From: Tubiluchus corallicola
Taxonomy: Eukaryota; Priapulida; Priapulimorpha; Priapulimorphida; Tubiluchidae
NCBI GenBank assembly: GCA_030141605.1
Contig: JAQGDQ010000279.1
Coordinates: 236,001 to 300,000 of the forward strand
Reading direction: 5' to 3'
Length of the DNA: 64,000 nucleotides
The position numbers and the translations under genes were made by a program. Below, in pieces: positions 54,706-61,588 of this stretch (positions are counted from its first letter, which is position 1; each line of letters opens with the position of its first letter). Under the pieces are notes generated by a model that saw nothing but the letters and a program-made list of their open reading frames with translations, searched no databases and was not told the DNA's origin.

Positions 54706-55187
54706 ACATAAATCATACTCAAAACAAGCATATCAATGTGTGTGTAAATTTACTGTGTGTTTAGTGCAGTAATCTGTCAGAAAATAGATGAACGGTGACA
54801 TTCATATCCTCAGAATCAGTTAAAGTGACTAGAGTTCGTACGAGTTTCTGTGATAAGGATTTCTTTCCTGAACAAATTATCCAGGAACATTCCTTTCGAC
54901 CCTGTGTGTGCTATTATTAGTTTATTAGCTTATATTGGCATGTAGCCACATTTTACTTTCGACTGCAGTTGGATGGTTAGAAATCTTGCCTGCGTTTGGG
55001 AGATGGGGGTTTGTCTGTCTCTTATGGCTTTTGTCAATATTCTTTGTCGGTTTTTTGCCTGTGATTTATTCCAGTAATATTTGTTATTTCAGGTTCTTCA
55101 AAAGTCATGCAAGATTTGAAGAAGCTGGAAGAGGAAACTTCTGCGATTAGCTTGCCAAAACTTCATCGACGTTCCAAGCACGAATAG
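32014..55187 (+). CDS. ARHGAP32: PX-SH3-RhoGAP protein, ARHGAP32/ARHGAP33 family (17 coding exons)
   Basis: Joining 17 exons by GT-AG rules gives one frame of 7,155 nt (2,384 aa plus stop). Order: PX-type phosphoinositide-binding domain (about residues 72-207), SH3 (about 233-290, core WWRGKRGFEVGFFPRNHVEL), RhoGAP (about 348-545), then a long Ser/Thr-rich, probably disordered tail. The predicted arginine finger is R387 in GIYRLSG, and the conserved NLAIVWAPNLL stretch (residues 498-508) is intact, so an active GAP is expected. PX+SH3+RhoGAP in this order is diagnostic of ARHGAP32 (RICS/p250GAP), ARHGAP33 (TCGAP/SNX26) and fly CdGAPr. Known members stimulate GTP hydrolysis by Cdc42/Rac/Rho at membranes and synapses. 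Post-GAP blocks RPKSLAVSTPAAKLLSLEEA and EYIDVGGGPAALPEKYHTVI also match the family. Length is close to vertebrate ARHGAP32 (about 2,090 aa). The start is the first ATG of exon 1, but the frame is open back to the acceptor at 32003, so upstream coding exons are possible. Ortholog choice between 32 and 33 is open: probably a single pre-duplication gene (inference). Confidence 0.95.
32971..33013 (+). repeat. compound (CT)n(TA)n microsatellite in RhoGAP intron 1
   Basis: About 11 CT units are followed by about 11 TA units, the same arrangement as at 5360-5444. Confidence 0.95.
33018..33180 (+). repeat. degenerate 41-bp tandem repeat, four units
   Basis: Units share GCACAGYGAATY...ACCAAA/GTGGTCATCTAGTCATAA patterns, with about 41-bp spacing and strong divergence. 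Confidence 0.7.
34242..34303 (+). CDS. ARHGAP32: RhoGAP gene exon 2
   Basis: The acceptor is a T-rich tract ending ttcag; the donor is GT|gtaagc, phase 2. It encodes ENTPSIKDGTSSVKRVKQLG, a basic linker ahead of the PX domain. The phase joins exactly to exons 1 and 3. Confidence 0.88.
34601..34790 (+). repeat. pyrimidine-rich tract in RhoGAP intron 2
   Basis: About 190 bp of C/T-rich sequence on the plus strand (CTCCC, TTCT, CCTTT), giving Ser/Leu/Phe-rich artefact ORFs. Confidence 0.85.
35729..35825 (+). CDS. ARHGAP32: RhoGAP gene exon 3, start of PX domain
   Basis: Acceptor ttttgcag, donor AAC|gtgagt. It encodes a block containing RFPKLDECAHFHYDYIELG. The F-P-x-L-x-x-C-A-H-F-H-Y core is a strong signature of ARHGAP32/33 proteins just before and into the PX fold. 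Confidence 0.92.
36649..36800 (+). CDS. ARHGAP32: RhoGAP gene exon 4, PX domain
   Basis: Acceptor ttattcag, donor CAG|gtaaaa, phase 2. It encodes the PX beta sheet and first helix: VFYVQITCNGKTWVVRRTYE followed by NFRMLDKQLH. RRTYENFRMLDK is the PX R-[RK]-x-[YF]-x-x-F motif, with the first Arg as predicted phosphoinositide ligand. An in-frame ATG at 36604 lies upstream of the acceptor and is intronic. Confidence 0.93.
36955..36977 (+). repeat. (ATT)n microsatellite in RhoGAP intron 4
   Basis: Seven consecutive ATT units. Confidence 0.9.
37131..37206 (+). CDS. ARHGAP32: RhoGAP gene exon 5, PX domain
   Basis: Acceptor gttttacag, donor GAG|gtatga. It encodes CVYDRKYSQLTELPKGEVLV plus DEPKE, matching the family CIYDRxFSQLxELP segment. 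Phase is consistent on both sides. Confidence 0.92.
37923..38015 (+). CDS. ARHGAP32: RhoGAP gene exon 6, end of PX domain
   Basis: The acceptor is gttccag, the donor GAG|gtatga, with whole codons at both ends. It encodes IKHMLSNYLARFSSISGSII then SCGPILNWLE, the C-terminal PX helices. Gly-Pro-x-Leu-x-Trp is the family end motif. Confidence 0.92.
38016..40267 (+). other. RhoGAP intron 6, no features seen
   Basis: 2.25-kb intron. A 99-codon ORF at 38388-38687 is unsupported. The smaller introns 3, 5, 7, 9-11, 13 and 14 (about 0.3-0.8 kb each) are likewise without recognisable elements; intron 3 has a possible LINE-like tail near 36184-36215. Confidence 0.6.
40268..40393 (+). CDS. ARHGAP32: RhoGAP gene exon 7, PX-SH3 linker and start of SH3
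   Basis: The acceptor is attttcag and the donor GAG|gtaatt. It encodes MDNRGNRLLVTDESSAINTP, then AVAAAHVVKRYMAQAADEIS. This linker plus first SH3 strand is one of the most conserved stretches of ARHGAP32/33. KRYMAQAADE replaces the usual ALYDY, as in the family. Confidence 0.94.
40942..41019 (+). CDS. ARHGAP32: RhoGAP gene exon 8, SH3 core
   Basis: The acceptor is gaatcttag (weak pyrimidine tract) and the donor GAG|gtatgc. It encodes VGDIISVIDMPTPEESMWWR then GKRGFE. The WW pair is the SH3 ligand-groove tryptophan. Whole-codon junctions. Confidence 0.93.
41285..41345 (-). mobile_element. SINE B-box fragment in RhoGAP intron 8
   Basis: On the minus strand GGTTCGATTCC (41304-41294) is a perfect B box within AATTGTGGGTTCGATTCC. 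No A box is found at the usual distance, so this is a truncated SINE head or chance. Confidence 0.3.
41377..41644 (+). CDS. ARHGAP32: RhoGAP gene exon 9, end of SH3 and start of RhoGAP
   Basis: The acceptor is gattacag; the donor is GATG|gtgagt, phase 1. VGFFPRNHVELI closes the SH3. A basic stretch (RSFMTTRPSRRRLKQRGILK) leads to RVFGCDLGEHLL, the start of RhoGAP. The open frame past 41644 to a stop near 41676 is intronic. Confidence 0.94.
42431..42533 (+). CDS. ARHGAP32: RhoGAP gene exon 10, catalytic arginine-finger exon
   Basis: The acceptor is ggtttcag; the donor is AG|gtaagta, phase 2. It encodes VPTVLRCCAQMIENHGIVDG then IYRLSGVSSNIQKL. The Arg of YRLSG (R387) is the predicted arginine finger that completes the GTPase active site. 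Confidence 0.95.
42681..42850 (+). repeat. degenerate 40-bp tandem repeat with palindromic core
   Basis: Four units are built on AACAAATTATTGATTAGTAA then TCAATAAAGTGTAACCATT. The core ATTGATTA-G-TAATCAAT is a perfect palindrome at 42690-42706. A fifth, isolated copy lies at 40609-40650 in another intron. Confidence 0.8.
42959..43103 (+). CDS. ARHGAP32: RhoGAP gene exon 11
   Basis: The acceptor is cttttgcag and the donor GTG|gtaaga. It contains LLKMYFRELPNPLLTYQLYD, the conserved RhoGAP K-x-[YF]-[FL]-R-E-L-P-x-P-L-[LI] helix and loop, including the conserved Lys. Confidence 0.95.
43443..43627 (+). CDS. ARHGAP32: RhoGAP gene exon 12
   Basis: The acceptor is gactttacag; the donor is AG|gtagct, phase 2. 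It contains LPPPHYRTLKYLICHLAKVA and HCKNLAIVWAPNLL. The Asn of APNLL is the second invariant RhoGAP residue after the arginine finger. Confidence 0.95.
44017..44609. mobile_element. piggyBac-like MITE in RhoGAP intron 12
   Basis: The 593-bp element has ends CCCTTTCACT and the exact inverse AGTGAAAGGG, flanked by TTAA at 44013-44016 and 44610-44613. CCC...GGG ends on a TTAA target are the piggyBac hallmark. Just inside the left end is the hairpin GGCGGCA-cac-TGCCGCC (44033-44049), followed by a related GGCGGCAGACTCCTGCC. Confidence 0.8.
45038..45180 (+). CDS. ARHGAP32: RhoGAP gene exon 13, end of RhoGAP
   Basis: The acceptor is ttttttcctag; the donor is G|gtatga, phase 1. It contains VGVQAVVTEFLIQYCDIIFS, the last RhoGAP helix. 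Confidence 0.92.
45768..45978 (+). CDS. ARHGAP32: RhoGAP gene exon 14
   Basis: The acceptor is attctttcag. It encodes RTRPKSLAVSTPAAKLLSLE and later EYIDVGGGPAALPEKYHTVI, both conserved post-GAP family blocks. The 3' edge is ambiguous: donors after 45969 (GG|gtacgt) and after 45978 (CG|gtaaac) both keep frame and differ by three codons. The outer one is used here. Confidence 0.85.
46345..46655 (+). CDS. ARHGAP32: RhoGAP gene exon 15
   Basis: The acceptor is tttttccag; the donor is G|gtcagt, phase 1. It encodes a basic segment (KKGRKPKTPVGWKTFFTMKR) and LRSVKSADSLFTLG. The PVGxWKxFF and LRSxKSxxSL patterns have counterparts at this place in ARHGAP32/33. Confidence 0.9.
46941..47544. mobile_element. 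pogo/Tigger-like MITE relic in RhoGAP intron 15
   Basis: The left end AGTAGGCACCGCTTAATAGA with ...TTCACTTTGGGA resembles pogo-type ends. The inverted right end reads AGTGGGCGCCATTTATTCGA. Identity between the ends is only moderate (about two thirds over 23 bp). A TA precedes the left end. AATAGA/TCTATTA motifs recur inside. Boundaries are approximate. Confidence 0.45.
48077..52945 (+). CDS. ARHGAP32: RhoGAP gene exon 16, giant tail exon
   Basis: This is a single 4,869-nt exon (residues 731-2353) with no stop. The acceptor is acttacag; the donor is ACAG|gtgagt, phase 1. It is rich in Ser, Asp/Glu and Pro with no globular domain seen. Visible items: LKERIVQAISPDATRRKL followed by QSP, resembling an ARHGAP32 tail block; GDPPPPIPLDTYP near 50460, a candidate SH3 ligand; a charged, probably helical segment near 51110-51350; RTLSDFGVG and RTFSDDSASGYSS, possible basophilic kinase sites; and two copies of an A-x-DLPKW motif near the end. 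The frame runs on to 52992 by intron read-through. Confidence 0.93.
52946..55092 (+). other. RhoGAP intron 16
   Basis: 2.15-kb intron. Around 53250-53345 GTACGG and CCGTAC motifs recur in opposite orientations, possibly a decayed inverted-repeat element. The TG/TA tract is at 54593. Confidence 0.6.
54593..54712 (+). repeat. TG/TA-rich tract in RhoGAP intron 16
   Basis: GTGTGTGTGCGTGCATGTGT and TATGTATGTATA runs, including a (TA)n stretch of about 10 units near 54674-54692. Confidence 0.85.
55093..55187 (+). CDS. ARHGAP32: RhoGAP gene exon 17, last coding exon
   Basis: Acceptor gttatttcag; phase matches exon 16. It encodes KVMQDLKKLEEETSAISLPK then LHRRSKHE and TAG at 55185-55187. The short helical, basic C-terminus and exact phase support it as the true end. 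Confidence 0.88.
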
Positions 55188-55969
55188 GGAACATTTTCTG
55201 CATTTAAAATCTACTACTTAACGACAAACTTTTCCCATAACAATACCAGATCTGAGTAAATGACAGTTTCTTAAGCAGACATGCAAGTGCTCTTTAACTG
55301 AAAGAAGAAATTTAATTTTACTTTTCTCTATCAATATAATTCCTGCTTACCTCAGTTTTCAAACAGGCAGAGATAGCAGTGTTAGTGCAGGGATACAGTG
55401 GATGTTTAGATTGGCAAGAAGTTAGTGACTGTGCATCAAGACACTTGTGCTGTTCTGATGTATAGAAATTGTTCATGAAAAATATCACACAGCATAATAT
55501 AAAGTTCTAATTAGATGTATAAAGTATTTATTTAATATCTGTAAATATTTGCCAGAAATTATTTAGTGTGCCATGAAGGTAGATGTTGTTTCAACCTTTA
55601 AGGGAGAAGGGCAGATTTTTGCCTAATTGTGCAACGTTGTGGCCTTTGGTTGTTTTGTTATGTTTCTGATATGTACTCGTCTGGTTTGTTGATGCATGAA
55701 AAGGTTAGTCATTTGTAAATATTTTTGATTTTATTGTGAGACTGCAGTTGATGCCTTACTATATATGCTGTACAGAAACTCGTCTGTAATTTATTTGTAT
55801 TTAACTTAATTTTTAAACCACTACAGTACAGAATTATTATTCAGAAGTGTTTGCCAACTACTTAAATATGAAAGTATATCACATTTTAAAATTTTTTGTG
55901 AAACTATTGTGAGTGATTTTTTTTGTGTGTGATACTAAACTCTTTGTTGTGAACCTGCAGCTGTTTGGC

Positions 55970-56130
55970 AAGGGAAATATAGCTGAGTGGTCTCGTATGC
56001 TTACCAATCAAAGTTAGGCAACACTGTGTCTATTCGTAAATGCATGTTGGCAGGAAACTGCTTCTGGGCGGTTTCCTCTATCATACTGTCTTTGACTGGT
56101 TACTTGAATGGGGAAGAATGACAAAGTACA
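55970..56130 (+). mobile_element. tRNA-derived SINE relic in the RhoGAP 3' UTR
   Basis: TAGCTGAGTGG at 55980-55990 is a perfect polymerase III A box (TRGYNNARNNG), in a tRNA-like context (GTATGCTTACCAATCAAAG). A decayed B-box-like TGTGTCTATTC follows at about 45 bp. The body GGCGGTTTCCTCTATCATAC looks SINE-like. Boundaries are approximate. Confidence 0.45.
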
Positions 56131-56553
56131 ACATATGCACATCTGAATGTATCCAAGTCAACTCTGTCAGTTTTCATTTTAAAGGCTTATCGATTATAGT
56201 GAGCTAGTCTCTTGTCTTGCCACACCATTCAGTGCAAGTGGCTGATGGTGCGATCGTGTACTGGTTACAAACACAATGAGCTGAATTGTAAAATATTTTA
56301 TCAACAAATTAAAAAACCTGCTTATGCATTATTTGCGAATCTCTAATAACTTATCGGTTGTATCATGTGATGTCTATACTGCCGCCTATAGGTTGATTAC
56401 TATAATTTTTTCTAAAAATCTAAACGTCGTATTTACCAGAATGATAAATAATTAGCATATTTTGTATATAGAACAATAATAATAAGTACTGTATAGGTAC
56501 ATTTTTGAACTTTGTAATCAACAAAAATTCTTCATAACTATACAATTATGTCA

Positions 56554-56566
56554 AATAAAGTTTATT
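56554..56566. terminator. palindromic bidirectional poly(A) signal
   Basis: AATAAAGTTTATT reads AATAAA on both strands around a single central G. It lies between two convergent genes, about 1.37 kb after the RhoGAP stop and 1.46 kb after the CLPTM1L stop, so it could serve either transcript. Confidence 0.5.
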
Positions 56567-56894
56567 GTCATGCTTAACAAAGTAATTGAACAGCCTATTT
56601 TCCTGATTATGTAACTGTGTAAGCTGTAATTCATTACATTACTCACAGCGTCAATAAAGTCAAGGACATTGCATGCTACTTGGGAATCGTAGTACCAACA
56701 ATCATAGAATAAAAAAACATAACAATTAAATCATTAATTGCAAATTAGTAGTAAACCAAAATAAAGCAATGTATATTGCATAGATAAATATAAGACTAGT
56801 ATCACTGGAATAGCAACACCCGTGCAGTTGAATAAATTCGGCTAAAATTCAAATGTAAAAGCTTCCAGTACAATGACCCCAAACTGTGTAATAA

Positions 56895-56915
56895 TACAGT
56901 CAAACCTCGTTATAA
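56895..56915 (+). mobile_element. single pogo/Tc1-like terminal repeat
   Basis: TACAGTCAAACCTCGTTATA at 56895 resembles the CAGTNAAACCTCGTTAT end common to pogo/Tigger elements, preceded by the TA target. I find no matching opposite end nearby, so this is a solo or truncated end. Confidence 0.4.
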
Positions 56916-57417
56916 ATACAAATGTCAAGCTTACTTTTAATGCCCGGGCTTTTGGCAAAACAAATTTTAGCAGCAAATGTCAGCATAGGTATTCAATCAT
57001 TTCAACAGTTCATTAGGCCTAGCTACGTTAAGTTGGAAAAATTCAGAAAATGTAGAGACAGCCAACCTAGTTTTCCATTCTAATCTGAATCAACAAGATA
57101 TTTAATGCAAGAGTGTGGACATGCAAATAAAACAATAACAGTAATGCAAACTGTGAAGCATGACATAGTATTAGTATCCGACTTAATTTAATAAAGTGAC
57201 AGTTGTTTGACAGTGTCCTGAACAGAATGCTTACAGTAATGTCGTCATATAATTTAATTATGTGAAAATTTTAGGACTGGATTCTCGTGGGGAATAAAGT
57301 TTTCATCTGAAGTAGATTTGAGATGCAAATCTCATCTCTCGGATCCTTACTTTTAGACTTGCAAATTTTTACTGAGTGCTGTATAATTCACAATAATAGT
57401 CTATTTAAAATAATTAA

Positions 57418-57684
57418 GGGGTGAGCATCAAATGTTCTAATTCGATACGAACGAACTTTTTTAGCTAGAATTTAAATCAAACCTAAAATTATGGATACAT
57501 AAAATTATTGGACAAAATTTTTAAACAAATTATTAGTGTTTTTATCTGTCTGAGACCGCTTTTTATTAGGACCTAGTGATTCAATAATCTTTAAAACTGA
57601 ATTCAGATTCGAAATTCGGTATTCATTTGAGTTCAAAAGTCGCACATTCGATTCGAATTCACTTTTGGTAGAGAATTCTCACCC
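57418..57684. mobile_element. Kolobok-like MITE with TTAA target site
   Basis: The 267-bp element is flanked by TTAA at 57414-57417 and 57685-57688. Its ends are GGGGTGAGCATC... and, inverted, GGGTGAGAATTC.... ATTCGAT/ATTCGAA tracts lie inside each end in opposite orientation. TTAA duplication with G-starting ends fits Kolobok-type non-autonomous elements; piggyBac-type is the alternative. Confidence 0.65.
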
Positions 57685-58021
57685 TTAACAACTCTAGCTA
57701 AATAAAAAATTGAGCCCCTTTTTCAATTATACAGCTCTAAATAAAGAAAGGCAACTGAAGGCACATGCCAATGATATTATTGAAAATGATAAAAGATGCA
57801 GCTTAGACCTAAATAAGTAAATAAACAAATAGTTTTTTAGGAAACAATTTTATCGATGTACAGCATAATGCTGGTTTCAGTCCACGCATAGACAGTTACC
57901 AATAATGGTAGATAAAACATGCTGCACCAAGAAGCAAACATCTCAGTTTACCTGAGAAACCTACTTCCTCACTAAACACTGAACAGATAACAACTATTAA
58001 CAACAAGAATGCAAGTCCTAT
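57685..58021 (-). other. probable 3' UTR of CLPTM1L
   Basis: This is non-coding sequence after the CLPTM1L stop on the minus strand. No AATAAA is seen here. The first one on this strand is at 57562-57567, inside the adjacent Kolobok-like MITE, so the transcript probably runs into that element. Confidence 0.4.
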
Positions 58022-59644
58022 CTACTCTGATTTTGGTTTTGTACTCACATCATTAGAATCTATTTCATGTTCGTATGATCTGCCATATTCATTTACTCTA
58101 GTTTTATCAACTGGGTATAGCCACCTCTGATACAAATAGACCAAGAATACAGCATCGTCTCTGAAACAGGCGACTCTGTGAGCCGTTGGCATGGTAATAA
58201 TGAAAGCGAAAATGTCATCGATAAATGTATTAAATGCTTTGTACATAAATGCTCGCCAGGGCAAATGCGCCACTGACTTAAGTTTATAATTGAGGAAAAG
58301 CTGAGGCAGCATGAACAGAAACCCAAATGCGTACACAAAATTCACCAAACATTTAACACACCAGGAGTACCAACTTTTATGAGGTACATAGAAGAGAGAA
58401 TACACAGCGCCTCCCAAGCACAGAGGGTACAAAATGTACGAAAGGTACCGCATGGCCTCTGAATCATATGCTTCAGTTTGCTTCTCAGATTTGCTACTGC
58501 GCTCAAGGTAGAATCTTGGTAAATACCCCACCCACTGAACTCTAAGTTTTAGTGCCTTCTTCACTTTCCAAAATTCTATTATAGTAGCAATACCTGCTGG
58601 ATACAGAACTAGTTTGCTGGTTTCCTCATCTAATAGGTATAAGAATACTACAGTCTGGCTTACGCATCTCCATATGACTGTCCTAAGCGACAGACCGACC
58701 ATAGAATCACGTGACCGCCAGAAAGATATGTCATTTTTGAAAGCCAAGAAGTCAAAAAGCAGATGAAGCACTGACACTACAAATGTAAGCATCAGGAAGA
58801 AAAAATTCGTATCCGCAAATATTCCTTTCACTTCGTCTGTGTCCTTTTCCTTGAACCCGAGTGATTCCATCAACTTCAGCGACTCCTCTATTTGTACCCA
58901 AAGTCGCAGGTGACCTATTGAAATTGGTGAGTAAATGACAGTAAGAGGCAGAGTCTGTGCTGTCTCGTTGATTCGCTGGAAGTCACGAATTCGGCTGGAA
59001 ACATCGTCGATGAACAGCAGCGGCAAATAATCACCCTCTGGTGATAATTTAGCAAAGCGAATCAGCTCTGGTGGAAAAGAAGTCCTATCAAACGCTATGA
59101 AATCTTTCACAACATTGATTTTTAGGTGTGATCGCCAATGCGACACTGGTGTTGCTTGATGACGTGGTTTGCTGTCACTTTGCTTAGTACTGCCATCATT
59201 AATGAGGCTGAATGTTTCCGCTTCAGGAATCAAATATGAGGTCAAATGGCTTTGCTGATGAGAAACATATCGACTTCTAAAAGGTTCCTCATATCTAGGC
59301 AACAAAAACACGTGCACATACAATGTACCATTTTGCTTAGTTTTTAAAGGCACTTCCACGTCGAGTTGCAACTCCGATGGAACATCCACGCTGAAATTAT
59401 CGTATTTCAAAACTAGCTTTAAAGAGCTGGAATCTGACACTTTCAGTTTAGATGACGTATACACCAACAGATGCAGCTGTGGATTGCGAGAAAGATATGG
59501 TTTAATACAAGTAGGTTTCAAAGTGCAGGTTTTTGGATAAAAAAGGTGGTACATGGTCCAAGCTGTATGACCCACATAAGCGACAAAAATTCCTGTAACA
59601 AGTATTGCTAACGAAGGTCGCTTCATTTTGCACTGTTTATACAT
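58022..59644 (-). CDS. CLPTM1L: CLPTM1L, ER lipid scramblase of the CLPTM1 family
   Basis: A single uninterrupted 540-codon frame aligns over its whole length with vertebrate CLPTM1L (about 538 aa). It has an N-terminal signal-anchor (residues 12-35, AILVTGIFVAYVGHTAWTMY), a lumenal domain with sequons at N83, N105 and N226, then clustered membrane segments near 281-301, 322-338, 345-360, 401-419, 431-453 and 471-485. Family hallmarks present: DEVKGIFADTN, LLFDFLAFKNDISFW, GGAVYSLFYVPHKSWYSW, GFLFMLPQLFLNYKLKSVAH, AFNTFIDDIFAFIITMP and LVYLYQRWLYPVDKTRVNE. Known role: scrambling of glucosaminyl-PI in the ER during GPI-anchor synthesis. The start may be M1 or M7 (MKRPSL). An acceptor-like ttgcag|g just upstream (exon edge at 59657 on this strand) suggests a 5' UTR intron. 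Unlike its intron-rich neighbour, the coding part has no intron. Confidence 0.96.
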   Translation of the reverse strand: MYKQCKMKRPSLAILVTGIFVAYVGHTAWTMYHLFYPKTCTLKPTCIKPYLSRNPQLHLLVYTSSKLKVSDSSSLKLVLKYDNFSVDVPSELQLDVEVPLKTKQNGTLYVHVFLLPRYEEPFRSRYVSHQQSHLTSYLIPEAETFSLINDGSTKQSDSKPRHQATPVSHWRSHLKINVVKDFIAFDRTSFPPELIRFAKLSPEGDYLPLLFIDDVSSRIRDFQRINETAQTLPLTVIYSPISIGHLRLWVQIEESLKLMESLGFKEKDTDEVKGIFADTNFFFLMLTFVVSVLHLLFDFLAFKNDISFWRSRDSMVGLSLRTVIWRCVSQTVVFLYLLDEETSKLVLYPAGIATIIEFWKVKKALKLRVQWVGYLPRFYLERSSKSEKQTEAYDSEAMRYLSYILYPLCLGGAVYSLFYVPHKSWYSWCVKCLVNFVYAFGFLFMLPQLFLNYKLKSVAHLPWRAFMYKAFNTFIDDIFAFIITMPTAHRVACFRDDAVFLVYLYQRWLYPVDKTRVNEYGRSYEHEIDSNDVSTKPKSE

Positions 59645-59657
59645 CCATCAGAAAAAC

Positions 59658-60784
59658 CTGCAATACACAAACAATTGAATAAAATAGCCAGCATGTTAAA
59701 ACTATGTGATAATGATAAATGCTCTAATTGAGCTGCCATATGTGAACCATTTTCGAAAATGCAGCAACTGGTTTTGTCATGGCTTAAATTACGATTATAG
59801 TAACGCCCACTATAACTGCTGACCACAGTCTGTCGTGATTATGGTTTTATGTAAAAACTAAAGCTCCTGAAATGTGCAAATGATTTCTTACGGGGATCTC
59901 AGATCTATAATAAAGGACATGCAATAATGAAGCTAACAATGACGGTTCATATACTGGCCATAACCTGTACAATAGTTACTAAAAAGAAACTGGGTGATTT
60001 TGAATTTTATTACTTTAGCCATTGTGAAGCACCAGTTGTTAATTAAAACAAAAGATCTTAATGCTGGTGAAGTAACCAAACCCTCACACAATTTGGTAAA
60101 CTACTCCAGATATAAAAACATATTGAGAAAAATGTACTCTTGTAAGGTAGTATTGTAGGTAAAAGCAATTTATAGCAACTGCATCAAGTGACAGCTGCAC
60201 TGAGTGCATGTGATGAAGGCCACTACAAAAACAGGCTACTAACAACAAGTTTTTCTCTGCGCCTCTAAGTATAGGGAACATGAGGTGTTGGTAGTTTAGA
60301 CTTTGCTCACTAAAAATTATAATGTCTCTAGTGATGAAGTGATTACAATTCTACATCTTTTCTTAATGAACTATGAATGTTATTTCACACAACAACAAAT
60401 ACAGTATCAAAGACATCAATAAATTTAAAATAAAATAATTTGAGTAGTACGAGGTGAATGTACGACCATATGGTCATTACCACACTCACCTTACTTAAAT
60501 GAAAAAAATGATTATAATTATGAATGCGTCTGTACATAACTTAATAATGTAAGTAAGGATGATGTAAATAATGTAATAATAGCAATGGTATAAAAGCAAT
60601 AAAACTGAAAATTGAGAAAGGAAAACATAATATGATTGACATAATTAACATTGACATGATTAACATGATGTTAGACGTAATATTAATTACGACATTGAGT
60701 GAGCTTTTAAGAGTGAAAATTTTAAATAGTCATGACTTTGAATTATCGGATTATCTGTCAACGCAGCAACAAGCAGTGATTCAA
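59658..60784. other. upstream region of CLPTM1L, probable 5' UTR intron and promoter
   Basis: No conserved exon or clear TATA element could be picked out. A pyrimidine/AG acceptor is present at its lower edge. AT-rich low-complexity sequence (AACATGATT, AATAATG patterns) fills 60480-60700. Confidence 0.35.
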
Positions 60785-61588
60785 TTCAATTTCAATTTAA
60801 TTTTAATTTATTTATCTCTTTATAATACAATAAAACATGATTAGTAAAAGAATCGCTAATAAGTTTTGAAGAATGGTTAAAATGAATAGATAGATCTAGA
60901 ACTAGAGAAAGGATAGCGAAAAGACTATAAAGTCACCCAGTCTGCTATCCTTTGCCGAATATAGATAAAATGATTTTTAGACACTGGTGGGCATTAATGT
61001 TATCAGTTTAATTTAGGAAACATTAATAATTTTAAAATTATGACATTTGCTATATTAAGTATCCAGAGTAAAGAAAATACATGTACTTTAATTAGTGGGC
61101 AACAATCTTGATTAAACTAAAAATAGCATTTAGATTTTATGTGAAACACAGGTCAAAATTGTTATGAAATGATAAAAACACTTTGGGTTAATAATGCAAT
61201 TAATCAACAACAGGAGCTAAATACGTTTTGATTTCAGTTCAATTTCATTATTTCTAGGGTTATTGATTAAGAATAAATCTACTGACTTGGACAATAATAC
61301 TAAATAATATAATTCTCAATATATTGATAAGACAAAAATTTAGCTATATAGGTTTTTTAGTAATGTTATAAAGGAGAGGTAAGTAAGACTTGTGCAATCT
61401 GTGAACAACACCTGAAACTTTACTCATAAAATAGTACTGCATAAAATAATATGACTTTAATAATTACTCTGCTGTAAAGAAGAGAAGAAAGACAGAGTAT
61501 TTCCTGATATTTAGGATAATATCTGTAATGGCCTGTGGATTAACTAATTTGTAGAATTATAAGTAACACCATTCAAAGTACGAATCGG

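Larger units (their letters stand above)
55188..56575 (+). other. probable 3' UTR of the RhoGAP gene
   Basis: This is AT-rich, non-coding sequence after the TAG. The first canonical AATAAA I find on this strand is at 56554-56559, followed by a T/GT-rich stretch. It holds a SINE relic at 55970-56130. The end point is inferred from the signal alone. Confidence 0.55.
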
